A stretch of 64,000 bases of DNA from Eutreptiella sp. 'Long Island Sound 2002'. Its lineage: Eukaryota > Euglenozoa > Euglenophyceae > Eutreptiales > Eutreptiaceae. The first letter of the stretch is position 1; every line of letters starts with the position of its first letter. Positions 21,571-30,654 of this stretch are shown here, piece by piece. Both the position numbers and the translations under genes were made by a program. The stretch is taken from NCBI GenBank assembly GCA_964036045.1, contig OZ038383.1:114301241-114365240 (forward strand). Direction: 5' to 3'. The notes below the pieces were generated by a model, which saw only the letters and a program-made list of their open reading frames with translations, did not search any database and was not told the DNA's origin.

Positions 21571-22535
21571 TTGACCCGCCGACGGCTTCTCGGACGTGTG
21601 TCTTGTTGTGCATGGCGCTTGTGAGGCGACCTCGGGGAAACAACGGTTACGGATTTGTGGCTTCCATGAGAGCTCCTTGAACTCCGGCTTGAGTTTCGGC
21701 TTTTTCTCGAGAGGTGTGAATGTGTGGAACTCATGGAACTTCGGCTCGAGCTTCGGCTTGAACGGGACTTGGAACTTCCCCTTGGACTCCGACTTTGGCT
21801 CCGACTTTGACTCGCGCTTTTGCTTCCGTGAGAACCACCACCACGCCGGTTTTTTGGAGACTTAGTATCAAAGGTAGAGGACATATGCTTCATCATAACA
21901 CGGAGATCCGCTAATTGATCATCAAATTCACGCTCTCTTTGGTACTCTTCATTAAGTGCCTCGGCTAAGACCTCTTTTTTGTGCAACCGAATCACCTCAC
22001 GCGATTGCTTTTTATCATAGTGAAACTTCCAACGATCAAATTTCTTGTCGGCATTATCAGAAATGGCGCGCACGGCTTCTACAACTTGTTGAATTGCACG
22101 ATCTCTCTTCAATTGCATACCCGGGGTGGGATCATGAACCGGACCCCATTCACGGGCAAGAGCAATGGACAAATTAAAATGTTGATCCAACGCGGTTTGA
22201 GCTTGCTTTTTGAGCTCTTGAACACTCAGCTCATCACTCGCCAATTGTGCACGCACATATACCAACTTTTGATCATATTCGTCCATATGAATTTGTTTTT
22301 GTGACGCTTCCGCAATGATCTTATGTTCTTTGGCACTTCCATTTCGAAAGAGCGTTTTCTTTGGCTTGAATGCATTGTCTTTCAACCATAGTAATTTAGT
22401 TTCCGTGAACTTGCGATGGCGGGCTTTCTCCAAAGCTTTGAAGTAACAAATGAATGATGGACGCAACGGCGCCGGCACTTCATCGAGCCTCCAACGAGGC
22501 GGTTTCCGTGATCTCTTGGGGTTTGTGTTAGACAT
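21567..22535 (-). CDS. Penelope-like element ORF1, Arg/Ser-rich protein
   Basis: ATG at 22533-22535 lies just inside the 5' terminal repeat boundary; the frame is open further upstream into the repeat but has no earlier ATG that I found. 322 codons. Residues 1-220 are charged and helical (RRAIQQ-like, EALNEEYQREREFDDQLADL). The last about 90 residues are an RS domain (SRSQSRSPRGSSKSRSSRSS) with a basic end. RS domains usually bind RNA or splicing factors; here an RNA-chaperone or nuclear-targeting role is inferred. It ends in TGA overlapping the RT frame. Confidence 0.75.
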   Translation of the reverse strand: MSNTNPKRSRKPPRWRLDEVPAPLRPSFICYFKALEKARHRKFTETKLLWLKDNAFKPKKTLFRNGSAKEHKIIAEASQKQIHMDEYDQKLVYVRAQLASDELSVQELKKQAQTALDQHFNLSIALAREWGPVHDPTPGMQLKRDRAIQQVVEAVRAISDNADKKFDRWKFHYDKKQSREVIRLHKKEVLAEALNEEYQREREFDDQLADLRVMMKHMSSTFDTKSPKNRRGGGSHGSKSASQSRSQSRSPRGSSKSRSSRSSSRSSMSSTHSHLSRKSRNSSRSSRSSHGSHKSVTVVSPRSPHKRHAQQDTRPRSRRRVK

Positions 22536-22560
22536 AGCGGCGCTCGAGATAAACTCAATG

Positions 22561-22890
22561 GTAGGCAGTAGGAAGTGTGAGCTATGCAATTGTCCTCGGA
22601 TGAACAATGGGAAGCAAGCAAAATGAAGCCTCAACCAATGTGTGACCGGCGATACACAATCCAATTCGGAAATCAGCAATGAAGCATGGAGACCAGTTTC
22701 GGCTCGAAATGAGCCCTCATCAGTCCAAAGTACTGTAATGAATGAACAAATCACACAATAGACAGAGTGTTATAAGAATAGAGATAAACAATCAAAATCA
22801 CAGCGATAAGGCGACAAATTCACGTCTTCAAAAAAAATCAAAAACAGGCTGTGCGCGCGACGTGTTTTTGCGACTTGCGCGCGATCTCTG
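22561..22890 (-). repeat. Terminal direct repeat (pLTR) of the Penelope-like element, 5' copy
   Basis: 330 bp matching 18961-19290. As the upstream copy of a minus-strand element it should hold the promoter. The ORF1 ATG lies 26 bp below it. Confidence 0.85.
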
Positions 22891-23505
22891 ACCCTATGCC
22901 CTTCGAATACAAACTCCCTGGAGCCCTCACCCAACCTGGTTCCCTCTGAGGTCTCGGCATCAGGGCACCACGGGTTCGTCAAGTGGGGTCATGATGCCAA
23001 AATCACCAAAATTGGCGTCATTCCCACGCGTGGCTCGCTCGGCCAGGGCAAGGCCAATGGCTCACAGGATAGGAGGCAGGACCTAGGACTTATATCTGAG
23101 TGTACAACTTGAAATTAGGTCCTGGCTCCCTGTGGGCATAGAGAAATGGGGCCCCCAATTGACTTCACTGAGGGGTGAAATTGAGGTCCCAAAATGAAGT
23201 CATTTCGGCTGCTCGAAATGAGCCAAAATTCGGGGTGCTCCCAATAGTATATCTCCACGCCGGCTTGGAGATCCGATCCGCCATTCTATACACGATCCAC
23301 CGGGAGTCCAACAAAGACTCCCATGCCCTTGGTTCTCAAAGATATCCATGCCACTTGGCGTGGTGACAATCCCAATTGGGTCCACAAATGCCAAAATGGC
23401 AAAATTGTCCACACTCACCTTGGGCTAGCCCCTTGATGAAGGCGGCTCCACTTCGCCCACGTGGTGTGCGAACCATTGGGACCAACATACATATCACTCA
23501 TGTCA
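22891..23505 (-). repeat. Gypsy-1 LTR, right copy, piece 2
   Basis: Matches about 4747-5361 of the left LTR. The first 8 bp are the second copy of the Penelope target duplication; the last 13 bp (23493-23505) are one copy of the LINE-B target duplication. Confidence 0.85.
23493..23505. repeat. Target-site duplication of LINE-B (left copy)
   Basis: ATCACTCATGTCA here and ATCACCCATGTCA at 60412-60424, one mismatch. The undisturbed left LTR has a single ATCACCCATGTCA. A 13-bp variable-length duplication fits target-primed reverse transcription. Confidence 0.75.
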
Positions 23506-23524
23506 GGTAGGTAGGTAGGTAGGT
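23506..23524 (-). repeat. LINE-B 3' tail, (TACC)n
   Basis: Nearly five GGTA units on the plus strand, read as TACC on the element strand, directly abutting the target duplication. Microsatellite tails in place of poly-A are known in several LINE clades and mark the 3' end. Confidence 0.7.
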
Positions 23525-25338
23525 GCACTCGGTCGTGGAGAGGCGCCCCATGGTTCCCCCTGGCGTCGCCCCTGTGACGAACAGGAAGAGGCTTCGCGCG
23601 TGAAGAGGGGAGGCGGCTTACTTCCCGCTAGACCTGACTGTTGGCCCCCAACAAAGCGGCCCCGGGCTACGCCGAGAGGGCTGATCCCCGCCAGCGTGAC
23701 ATGCTTGTCTCGCCGGGAGGGTGTGCCCCCGTGCTTGCGCACGTCCCCTCCTTTGGGCGGAACCCTAGGGGTTCACCGGACTTCCTGGCGTATCCCGTTC
23801 CCAAGGCGTGCATGCACGTTCTTGGTACTAGGGTTCCGAGGCGCTTGGGTGTCGCACGCTCCGCCTCGAGTCCCAAAGCAGCGCAGGCCTTAGGATGCAG
23901 CCTTACCCCCGGGCTCCGGATCTCGTTTGGCCGGGTCACCTGCATGGCACGGGCTGCCTCAGTGCCCGGGCTGTGGGCACTGGGTTTCCTACTGTTGTGT
24001 GGCGTTTGTGTTTGGGTCCGGTTGGCGGTTGGGTGCGGGTTTTGTTAACCCCGCCAGTCCTGGCTGGGGTCTTGGGTGGGTGTGTTTGGGCACGGTTTGT
24101 GGTGTTGTCCCTCTAGTGTCGGCTGTTTGTGGTGTTCGCGGTTGGGCTTCGGTTTCGGCCTGCTTTTGGGACGTGTGTGGTTTCGTGGGCGCCCCGCTTG
24201 CCCCCCGCTGTTTCCGGTTCCGGCGCGCGGTGTGGGCGTGTGTGCTGGGCCCGGGTCTCGCCTGTGCCCAGCCCTTCTTGGCTGGGTTGTCGGGGTGTGT
24301 TTTTTTTTCTTTTTTTGCGCTTTGGTTTTTTCTTTTCTTTTTTTTTCGGGCTTTGTGGTCCCTGTCCCTCCATCCCCTTTCTTTCGGGCTGGGCTGGTGG
24401 CTCTTTTTTTTTTTTTTTTTTTTTTTTCTTCTGTGTCCCTTTTCCCCGTGGTCCGCTGATACTGGCTTGGTGTTGCCGGTTTTGGGTGGGTGGTCCCCCT
24501 GTGCCTCTGTGGGGGTCCCTTTTGTTTTCTTTTTTTTCGTTGCCTTCTGGGGGGGGGCTTGGCCGCCTGTGGTGGTGTTGGTGGGCGGTTTGGCGGCTGT
24601 GGGCCGTTTTCGTGCCTTTTCCCCCTCCCCCCTCCCTTTTTTTTTTTGGGGGGGGGGCTTGCCTGTTCCTCCCTCTGCCTTCCCTGGGCTGGCGCACGCA
24701 CTGGCCTGCATTCAGTGTTGTCTTCCGGGCTGCTGTCTTCAGTTGCGTTCTGTGTGGCCACGTTCCGGCCCCATGGGTCGGGTGGGGTTTGTACACGGTG
24801 GGCTCGGCGCCCCTTCTTGCCGGGTTAGGTCCTGGCTCTGCCGGCTGGGCGGCTGCGCCAGGCGGCTGCTTGTGGTTTTGGGTTAGGGGGCTGGGGTTGT
24901 TCGTGTCCTTACCCCTCTGCGGTGCCGGCTGTATTCTTCTGGGTGGTCCGCCACCGTTGTCGCCTGGCGCGCTGTGGCCCCGTGTGTGGCCTGCGGTGCT
25001 GGTGTGTGGCGTGGTGGCGCGGCGCCTTCCTGGGTGTGCGGTGGCTGGCTTCGGTTAGTCCCTCAGGTTAGGGTCAGTTGTGTCGTGCTGTGCCGCTCTG
25101 TGCCGCATCGCGTGGCGTCGTGCTGTGGTGCGTTGCTCTGTGGCGCGCTGTGGTGCGGTGTGCCGTGGTCTCGCGTGGTGCCGCGGTGGGTCAGTGGAGG
25201 TCAGCCTGGCCTGTGTCGTGGTGCGGAGTGCGGGCCGGAGTGTGGCCGGCTGGTGGTTGGGGGGTGCGGTTAGGTGTGGGTGGCTCGCTGGGTCCGTGCT
25301 GTGGGGGCTTGGGCGTGCCGCTCGGGCTGGTGGGTCGG
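23525..25338 (-). other. LINE-B 3' region, non-coding
   Basis: No convincing gene. At 24297-24436 and 24520-24660 there are long T and G homopolymers on the plus strand (A and C on the element strand), and around 25080-25200 a GTGCTGTG-like low-complexity stretch. Overlapping frames of 200-300 codons in all three plus-strand phases are compositional artefacts. Confidence 0.5.
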
Positions 25339-25990
25339 GTAGGTCTTCGGGAAATTCTGCTGAATGATCACGGTGTTCTTGGGGCGTGCACGCTGACTCT
25401 CACCCATGGACTCAATCTTCACCGGGCCTCGCAGACAGGCAGGCGTACTCGGGGTGTAGGAAAGGCGTTCCTTCTCCAAGGCAGACAAACAGAAATCAGG
25501 AGTCGGACGGTGGAGGTGGCTTCCGAACGCTGTTTGAGTGGCGAAAGGCTTGCACTGCAGCTCGGCTGCGCTGGCAGGGACATGAGGGTCCGGGTCGGTG
25601 CCGCCGGCAGGAATGAGCTCATACTTCAGGGTCAGGGGGATGTCCATATCTCCGGTGCTGAACTGCAGGGGTCCGGGGCACCGGTAGTAATCTTGGCACT
25701 TCCAGTCTTCACGGCGCTCGGAGATGGCCTTGAAGGGGGCACCGTCCAGCAGCACCAAGTCCTTCGCGATCGATCACAGCCTTTCACTTCCCCTTGCGGC
25801 GCTCGAAATTCATCATGGACGGGATCGGCGTGCCGCCGCAGTGCCATTCCTCCACTGGACGCAACAGGTTGGTGACGGACGCCCTCACGGACGTGAGACC
25901 AGCTGAGATCAAGCCCCCGGCCGTCAATCCAAGTGCATAGCAATACTCTGCGTCAAACCGCGACGGTAACGCAGCCCGGCCCTTATAGCC
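25339..25990 (-). pseudogene. Pyrophosphate-dependent phosphofructokinase fragment, between two fused domains
   Basis: The minus strand reads GYKGRAALPSRFDAEYCYAL, then VTNLLRPVEEWHCGG, TPIPSMMNFERRKGK, LLDGAPFKAISERREDW and YYRCPGPLQF, matching the C-terminal part of plant/apicomplexan-type PFP. After a spacer, ALEKERLSYTPSTPACLRGP and NFPKTY resemble the N-terminus of a second PFP domain, suggesting a tandem-domain enzyme as in apicomplexans. A TGA at 25784-25786 and a one-base shift near 25760 break it. Neither edge has a splice signal (no AG before GGC at 25990, no GT after TAC at 25339), and no coding similarity continues on either side. It is therefore best read as a captured, broken piece of host mRNA or gene. 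Confidence 0.7.
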
Positions 25991-26532
25991 CATGGTGTGG
26001 TCGCGTGACGGTCCGTGGGGTTGCCCTCCCTGGGGGCCTGTGCCTTGGTCCCGTGTCCTCTGGGGGTTTCGGTCCCTAGTCGTGGGTGCCGCGGCCGTGC
26101 TTTCGTCCTCTTCCGGTGCCTGTGAGGTGGCCTTTGTGGTGGTCGGGGTCGTCGCCTGGCGGTGAGGGCGTGGTGGTGCGCTGTGCGGCGGCGTTCCCTG
26201 CGGCTTCCTCTGTGGGTGTGGCCCGTTCTCCCCGTGTAGGTGTGCCCTCCGTTCTCCGTGTGGTTTCCGGTGGCCGGTGGGCGTGCGCTGGTGTGATCCG
26301 CATGGCGTCCGATGTTTGCTTCGGTGGTGTGTGTTGGAGTGTTTGGTGGGGCTGGGGCGGCGCTGGTCTCCCCGTCGTGGTGTGCCCTTCCTGGGTGTGG
26401 GTCGTGGTGCCTGCCGTGGTGCCCTTTTCCTCCGTGTCTTGGTCCCCGTTCCCGCCCCTTCCTGGTTCTTGGGTGGTTTCCTGCCCCCATGTGGTGTCGC
26501 CTCCGGCGCCCTGTCCCTGCGTGTGCCTGCCC
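25991..26532 (-). other. LINE-B spacer between ORF3 stop and the PFP fragment
   Basis: Low-complexity Pro/Arg/Thr-encoding composition in every minus-strand frame, like the 3' end of ORF3. Nothing recognisable. Confidence 0.4.
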
Positions 26533-29500
26533 TCACTTGGGGCCCTTCCGTGCCCTCTTGCCTGTGTGCTCCTTGGTGCCCCTTGCCCTTCCCTTGCCCT
26601 TGTCCTGCCCCTTCCTGGTGTGGTGGTGGCGGGAGGGGCGGGGTGGGGAGGGGGCGCCGGTGGCCCAGGCCTGGGGGTGGGTGGCCTGGAGCCACTGGCG
26701 GAGGGCTTGGCAGGTGTAGGGGGGGCGGAGGCCCTGGACCGCATCGCGGAGGAGGGCCTCCCATGCCGCTTGCGGCATGATGGCCTCCGGGGCGGCCTCG
26801 TTGGGGTTTGCGGGGGTGAGGGTGCGCACCTCCTCGAAGGTATGCACCATGTGCACCCCTTCGTGCCTTCCCGCTCCTCCGGCCCACTTCACCCAGCGGC
26901 GGAGCTCCTGCAGAGCGGGGGGAGACCACCAGGCGAGGTAGGCGGGGGCCCGGGGGGGGGAGGGGTCCGTGCCCGGGGTCCTGGAGCGGCGGGGGGAAGA
27001 CGTGGACCTGCGGTGGTGGCGGGGGTAGCGGTGCCTGGGGGAGCGGGAGCGGCGGCGGCGAGGGCTGGGGGTGGAGGACGGGTACAGGCGGAGGGGGGAG
27101 CGGGAGGGGGAGGTGGACATGGGGCGGCGGTGGCGCGCTCGGTGGCGTCCGGGGGAGCGGGAGTGGTGGTGGCGGGGGCTGGGGGTGGTGGATGGGTACG
27201 GGTGGCGGGGGGAACGGGGAGCCCGGCGGGGCGTGTGGGGGGAGGGGGAGGTGGACGTGGGGCAGCAGTGGCGTGCCTGGCTGCGTCGGGGGGAGCGGGA
27301 CTGGTGGTGGCGGGGGCTGGGTGGCCGGTGGGGGGAGGGGGAGGGGGACATGGGGCGGCGGTGGCGCTCGTGGTGGTGCCCGGGGGAGCGGGAGCGACGG
27401 GGGCGGGGTCCCTGGGGGTCGTGGTGGTACCTGGGGGAGCGGGAGCGGCGCGAGTGGGTGGTTGAGGCGCGGTGGGAGTGTGGGCGCCGTGGGCGAGTGT
27501 GCCGTGTGGGGGGGGAGCGGGAGGCCCGCCGTTTGCGGGACCGGCCCCCATCGCTCGAGTCGGGCCAGTCCGGAAGCGTCGGCGGCCCCTGGGGGGCGTC
27601 GCGCGGTGCCGCTTGGGGGGGGAGGTCCCCCGTCGTCCATGGGGCCCCTTCGGCCATCGGATGGTGGCCGGGGGGGTACGGGGTCTCGCGCGGTGCCGCC
27701 TGGGGGGGGAGGTCCCCCGTCGTCCATGGGGCCCCTTCGGCCATCGGATGGTGGCCGCGGGGGTACGGCTGGTACGGGGGTGGTGGCTGGTACGGGGGGG
27801 GTGGGTCCTGGCGGTAGGTGGGGTATGCGGGTGGGGCGCTCGGTGGCTGCCATCCCGTCCGCTGGTGCTGTTCGTGTACGGGGGGTTGTGGCCCGGTGGG
27901 GTAGGGCGATGGGCAGTGGTAGTGGTGGGGGTGGTGTTGGTAGTGGTGGTGGTGGGGCCGCTGGTGGTGGTGGTGTGGGTAGTGGTGGGGTTGGTGTTGC
28001 GGGTATGGCCCATGGACTCCTTGTGGGTTTTCCGGTCCCTCTTGTGGGGGTGGGGGGTTGGGCATCGTGGGCAGTCCCCGGGGCTGCACTATGTGGTGGG
28101 CATGGGGGAAGGGTTGGGGGCCGGGCTTGACGGTGACGGTGGTTGAGGGGTCCCACGTCCCTGGGTCGGTTTGGCCGGCGGTGGTGGTGGTTTGTGGGGG
28201 ATGGATGACGGGGCGCTTGGTGACGGGGATGTGGACGAGGGCTTGGACGGGGTCGTGCTGGGTGGCCATCTCTGCGGTGGTGGTGGGTGCCGGCGGGAGG
28301 GGGGCGCGGGTTGCGGTGGGTGGGGGTTCCTGGCTTGGGCGAGGGCCCGGGCGGGGGTGGTGTCGGGTGGGTTTGTGTCGTTGCGTATGCGGTGTTGTGT
28401 GTGCTCGCGTGGGCGCCGGCTTGGGTTTGGGGTCGGGTTTGGGGTTGGGGTCTGGTTTGCGTTCGGGGTCGGGTTTTGGGTTGGGGTCCGGTTCCAGGTT
28501 GAGGAGTACCTCTGTCCGGAGGTGTGAGGGCGCCGATGTCGGGTCGGGGGTCGTTCCGGTGGGTTGCCGGGGTGCCTGAGTCGCCTGTGTGGGGGTTGGG
28601 GGGTCGGTGCGTGCGGCCCCGGCTTTGGCTTTCGCCGTGGCCTTGAGGATGAGTTTGGCGGGGAGGGGGGGGTCGGAGGATGAGGTGGAGGAGGTGCACG
28701 AGGCTGAGGACGAGGAGGAGGTGGTGGACGCGGATTGGGCTGTGATGCGGGCGGGCTTGCGGGCGGCGGCTTCTGCTGCGGCCACGGCGGGGAGGATGGA
28801 GGGCATGTCCCCGGGTTGTAGGTTGGGGGCGGGCGGCTGGGGGGGCCCGGTCGTGACCTGGCGGCCCGGCGGGCCGATCTGGTCGGCAGCGGCGGGGGAG
28901 GGAGGCGCGGGGCTGCGGCCTTCTCTTTCTGGGCTCGGCTGGGCCCGGGTCCTGCAATGTGCGAGGTCGTTTGGGTTGGTGTCCGCGGGGGGGAACAGTT
29001 CGCGTGGGCTGCATTCAGGGGCCGGGGGGGGTGGGCCTGGGTCCTCTGGGGTGTGTGTGGGGGGCGTGGGCGGGCCACTGGGTGGGGTGGGCGTGCCGCG
29101 GGGCGCGGGGCTCCCCTCGGCGGGTGTGTGTGGGTTGTCGAGTGTGGGGGGCGGTGAAGGGTGGCCGGTGGGTGGGTGTGTGGCGGGCGTGTGCTGGTGT
29201 TCGGGCAGGTGGGGGAGACCCGTGTCGCGGGGCCCGGGGGTGCGCGCGATGGTGGGCGTGTGTGGGTCTCCGGTTGAGCAGCGAGAGGGGGGGGGCATGG
29301 GCGGGGATTGTGCGGGGGGGTGTGCTGTGTCGGTGTATGTGTCCGCTTGCCGCGCGCTTGCGTGGGCAGTTGTAGGCCGGGCGGTTTGGAGGAGAAGCTT
29401 GCCGTCTTCTGCTGCCGCGGCAAGGATTTCGCAGACGAGCTTTCGTATCTGGTGGACCTCTTGGTCAGTGGTGGGAAGGGGGCATGCTAGCTTTGGGCTA

Positions 29501-30654
29501 AGACCCGCGCGGTTGAGGACCCTGTGGATGGCGTGGTACCCGCAGGTGAGGGACTGCTGCGGTCTGGGGGGGGGGTTTGGTCGTGTGTCCGGGCCTGCCT
29601 CGACTTGTGTGTGGGCGGTGGGGATGGCCCAAACCCAGGGCACGGTCCCCGTGGGTGGCCAGCGGCGCTGGATCCAGTGGGTTAGGTAGAGCATGGCCAA
29701 TCCCAGGTGGTAGCCCGCCTTCCCTGAGCTGATTTGGGCCAGGGCGCGGGCTGGGGGCGTGTCCCCTGGCTGGAGGACACCCCTGAGGATCCTGTGCTGG
29801 GTGGTGGGGTCCCCCACTGCCCCTGGTGGGGCGGTCTCCGGGGCGAACACGGTGTCTGTCCCCTGGATGATCCATTGCGGGCCGGGGGACGTAGCCGTAG
29901 CGGCTATCACGTAGTAGTGGCCGCGCTCGAGGACTGTAACCCAGACCTCCGGCGGGGGGTGGTCACTGTCTGTAGGTGGGGGGGTGAGGTCGTCGTCCGG
30001 GGTGCGGAGGCCGGCGGCGCGGAGGGCGGTGTCGCGGTTGGGCGCGGTGGCCTGTTCCCACTGCTCCGGGTGGTTCGGGTCCGCTGGGTGGTCCGTCTCC
30101 GCTTGGGCCCGTCGTAGGCGTACGGTCCCTCGACGCGTGACGTTGCTGCCGGTGTCGTGCGTCAGGGCCTGGCCCCACTCGATGGGGGGAATCCAGATGG
30201 GCTGGCCCCGGGTGTGTTTGCGGGCTCGCCAGAGCACGAGGTCTACTATGGTCTCGTGGAGGCCGCTGCCTGGGGTGGTCAGGTCCCGGAGGGCTTTGAC
30301 GGTGAGCTTGGTCCAGTCGTCTTGTAGGCGGTACCAGCCCAGGGGGGTGGTCGGGGCCCTGTCTTGGAGGGTCGCTCGGAGGAGGTCGGGGTCGCGGATG
30401 GTGGCCGGTGTGAGGGGGGGGTGCCCCGGGTCCGGGGGGGGTGGGCTGGATGGGCTGCCGGGGTCTTGCGTGTCTACGTCGATGGATGGTTGGCCCTGGC
30501 TGGGCTCGGCCGGACTGGGCGGTGCCGGGTGGCTTCTTGGGTGCGAGACGGGTCTCGGGGCGCTGTGGTGGTGCCTTGGAGACCTGTGGATGGAGACGGG
30601 GGGCGCGTGCGGGGCGTGGAGCGGGTTAGTGGACGTCTGGGTCATGCACGGCAT
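26533..30654 (-). CDS. LINE-B ORF3: Ulp1-like (C48) cysteine protease domain with long Pro/Arg/His-rich tail
   Basis: ATG at 30652-30654 to TGA at 26533-26535, 1373 codons, uninterrupted. It overlaps the end of ORF2 by 29 nt. Residues about 100-380 are a folded domain: a helix with LVLWRARK, an ERGHYYVIA strand (candidate catalytic His246), a possible acidic residue at Asp267, and RPQQSLTCGYHAIHRVL (oxyanion Gln366/367 and candidate nucleophile Cys371), the His..Asp..Gln..Cys order of Ulp1/adenain proteases. Residues 390-1190 are Pro/His/Arg-rich with RS-type repeats and two copies of a 29-residue unit (GHHPMAEGAPWTTGDL). A second folded segment (LQELRRWVKWAGGAGRHEG to YTCQALRQWLQATHP) and a Lys-rich end close it. 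Roles in polyprotein or host desumoylation are inference. Confidence 0.65.
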   Translation of the reverse strand: MPCMTQTSTNPLHAPHAPPVSIHRSPRHHHSAPRPVSHPRSHPAPPSPAEPSQGQPSIDVDTQDPGSPSSPPPPDPGHPPLTPATIRDPDLLRATLQDRAPTTPLGWYRLQDDWTKLTVKALRDLTTPGSGLHETIVDLVLWRARKHTRGQPIWIPPIEWGQALTHDTGSNVTRRGTVRLRRAQAETDHPADPNHPEQWEQATAPNRDTALRAAGLRTPDDDLTPPPTDSDHPPPEVWVTVLERGHYYVIAATATSPGPQWIIQGTDTVFAPETAPPGAVGDPTTQHRILRGVLQPGDTPPARALAQISSGKAGYHLGLAMLYLTHWIQRRWPPTGTVPWVWAIPTAHTQVEAGPDTRPNPPPRPQQSLTCGYHAIHRVLNRAGLSPKLACPLPTTDQEVHQIRKLVCEILAAAAEDGKLLLQTARPTTAHASARQADTYTDTAHPPAQSPPMPPPSRCSTGDPHTPTIARTPGPRDTGLPHLPEHQHTPATHPPTGHPSPPPTLDNPHTPAEGSPAPRGTPTPPSGPPTPPTHTPEDPGPPPPAPECSPRELFPPADTNPNDLAHCRTRAQPSPEREGRSPAPPSPAAADQIGPPGRQVTTGPPQPPAPNLQPGDMPSILPAVAAAEAAARKPARITAQSASTTSSSSSASCTSSTSSSDPPLPAKLILKATAKAKAGAARTDPPTPTQATQAPRQPTGTTPDPTSAPSHLRTEVLLNLEPDPNPKPDPERKPDPNPKPDPKPKPAPTRAHTTPHTQRHKPTRHHPRPGPRPSQEPPPTATRAPLPPAPTTTAEMATQHDPVQALVHIPVTKRPVIHPPQTTTTAGQTDPGTWDPSTTVTVKPGPQPFPHAHHIVQPRGLPTMPNPPPPQEGPENPQGVHGPYPQHQPHHYPHHHHQRPHHHHYQHHPHHYHCPSPYPTGPQPPVHEQHQRTGWQPPSAPPAYPTYRQDPPPPYQPPPPYQPYPRGHHPMAEGAPWTTGDLPPQAAPRETPYPPGHHPMAEGAPWTTGDLPPQAAPRDAPQGPPTLPDWPDSSDGGRSRKRRASRSPPTRHTRPRRPHSHRASTTHSRRSRSPRYHHDPQGPRPRRSRSPGHHHERHRRPMSPSPSPHRPPSPRHHQSRSPRRSQARHCCPTSTSPSPHTPRRAPRSPRHPYPSTTPSPRHHHSRSPGRHRARHRRPMSTSPSRSPLRLYPSSTPSPRRRRSRSPRHRYPRHHRRSTSSPRRSRTPGTDPSPPRAPAYLAWWSPPALQELRRWVKWAGGAGRHEGVHMVHTFEEVRTLTPANPNEAAPEAIMPQAAWEALLRDAVQGLRPPYTCQALRQWLQATHPQAWATGAPSPPRPSRHHHTRKGQDKGKGRARGTKEHTGKRARKGPK
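27601..27756 (-). repeat. 87-bp tandem repeat in LINE-B ORF3
   Basis: The 69 bp at 27601-27669 recur at 27688-27756 with about one mismatch, at an 87-bp period that preserves frame (29 codons). Confidence 0.8.

Larger units (their letters stand above)
18961..22890 (-). mobile_element. Penelope-like retroelement with terminal direct repeats
   Basis: A 3930-bp insertion in the right LTR of gypsy-1 with 330-bp direct terminal repeats (18961-19290, 22561-22890) that differ at about 3 positions. It has two minus-strand ORFs: an Arg/Ser-rich ORF1 and a reverse transcriptase of the Penelope type. Terminal repeats (pLTRs) are a known Penelope-like trait. No GIY-YIG endonuclease is seen in either ORF, so it would belong with endonuclease-lacking forms or have lost that domain. 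Near-identical repeats and two intact ORFs point to a recent insertion. Confidence 0.85.

Noticed and set aside
23927-25058. Overlapping 250-320 codon plus-strand frames in the LINE-B 3' region
   Set aside because: Phe/Gly/Trp-rich text from T and G homopolymers; all three phases are open, with no motif.
25339-25990. PFP segment as an exon of a working host gene
   Set aside because: No GT/AG signals at its edges, an internal stop and a shift, and it sits inside the LINE-B unit on the same strand.
25784-29014. A 1076-codon minus-strand frame starting in ORF3
   Set aside because: Its first 1000 residues are Pro/Arg shadow text of the LINE-B ORF3 frame; only its last about 70 codons are meaningful and belong to the PFP fragment.
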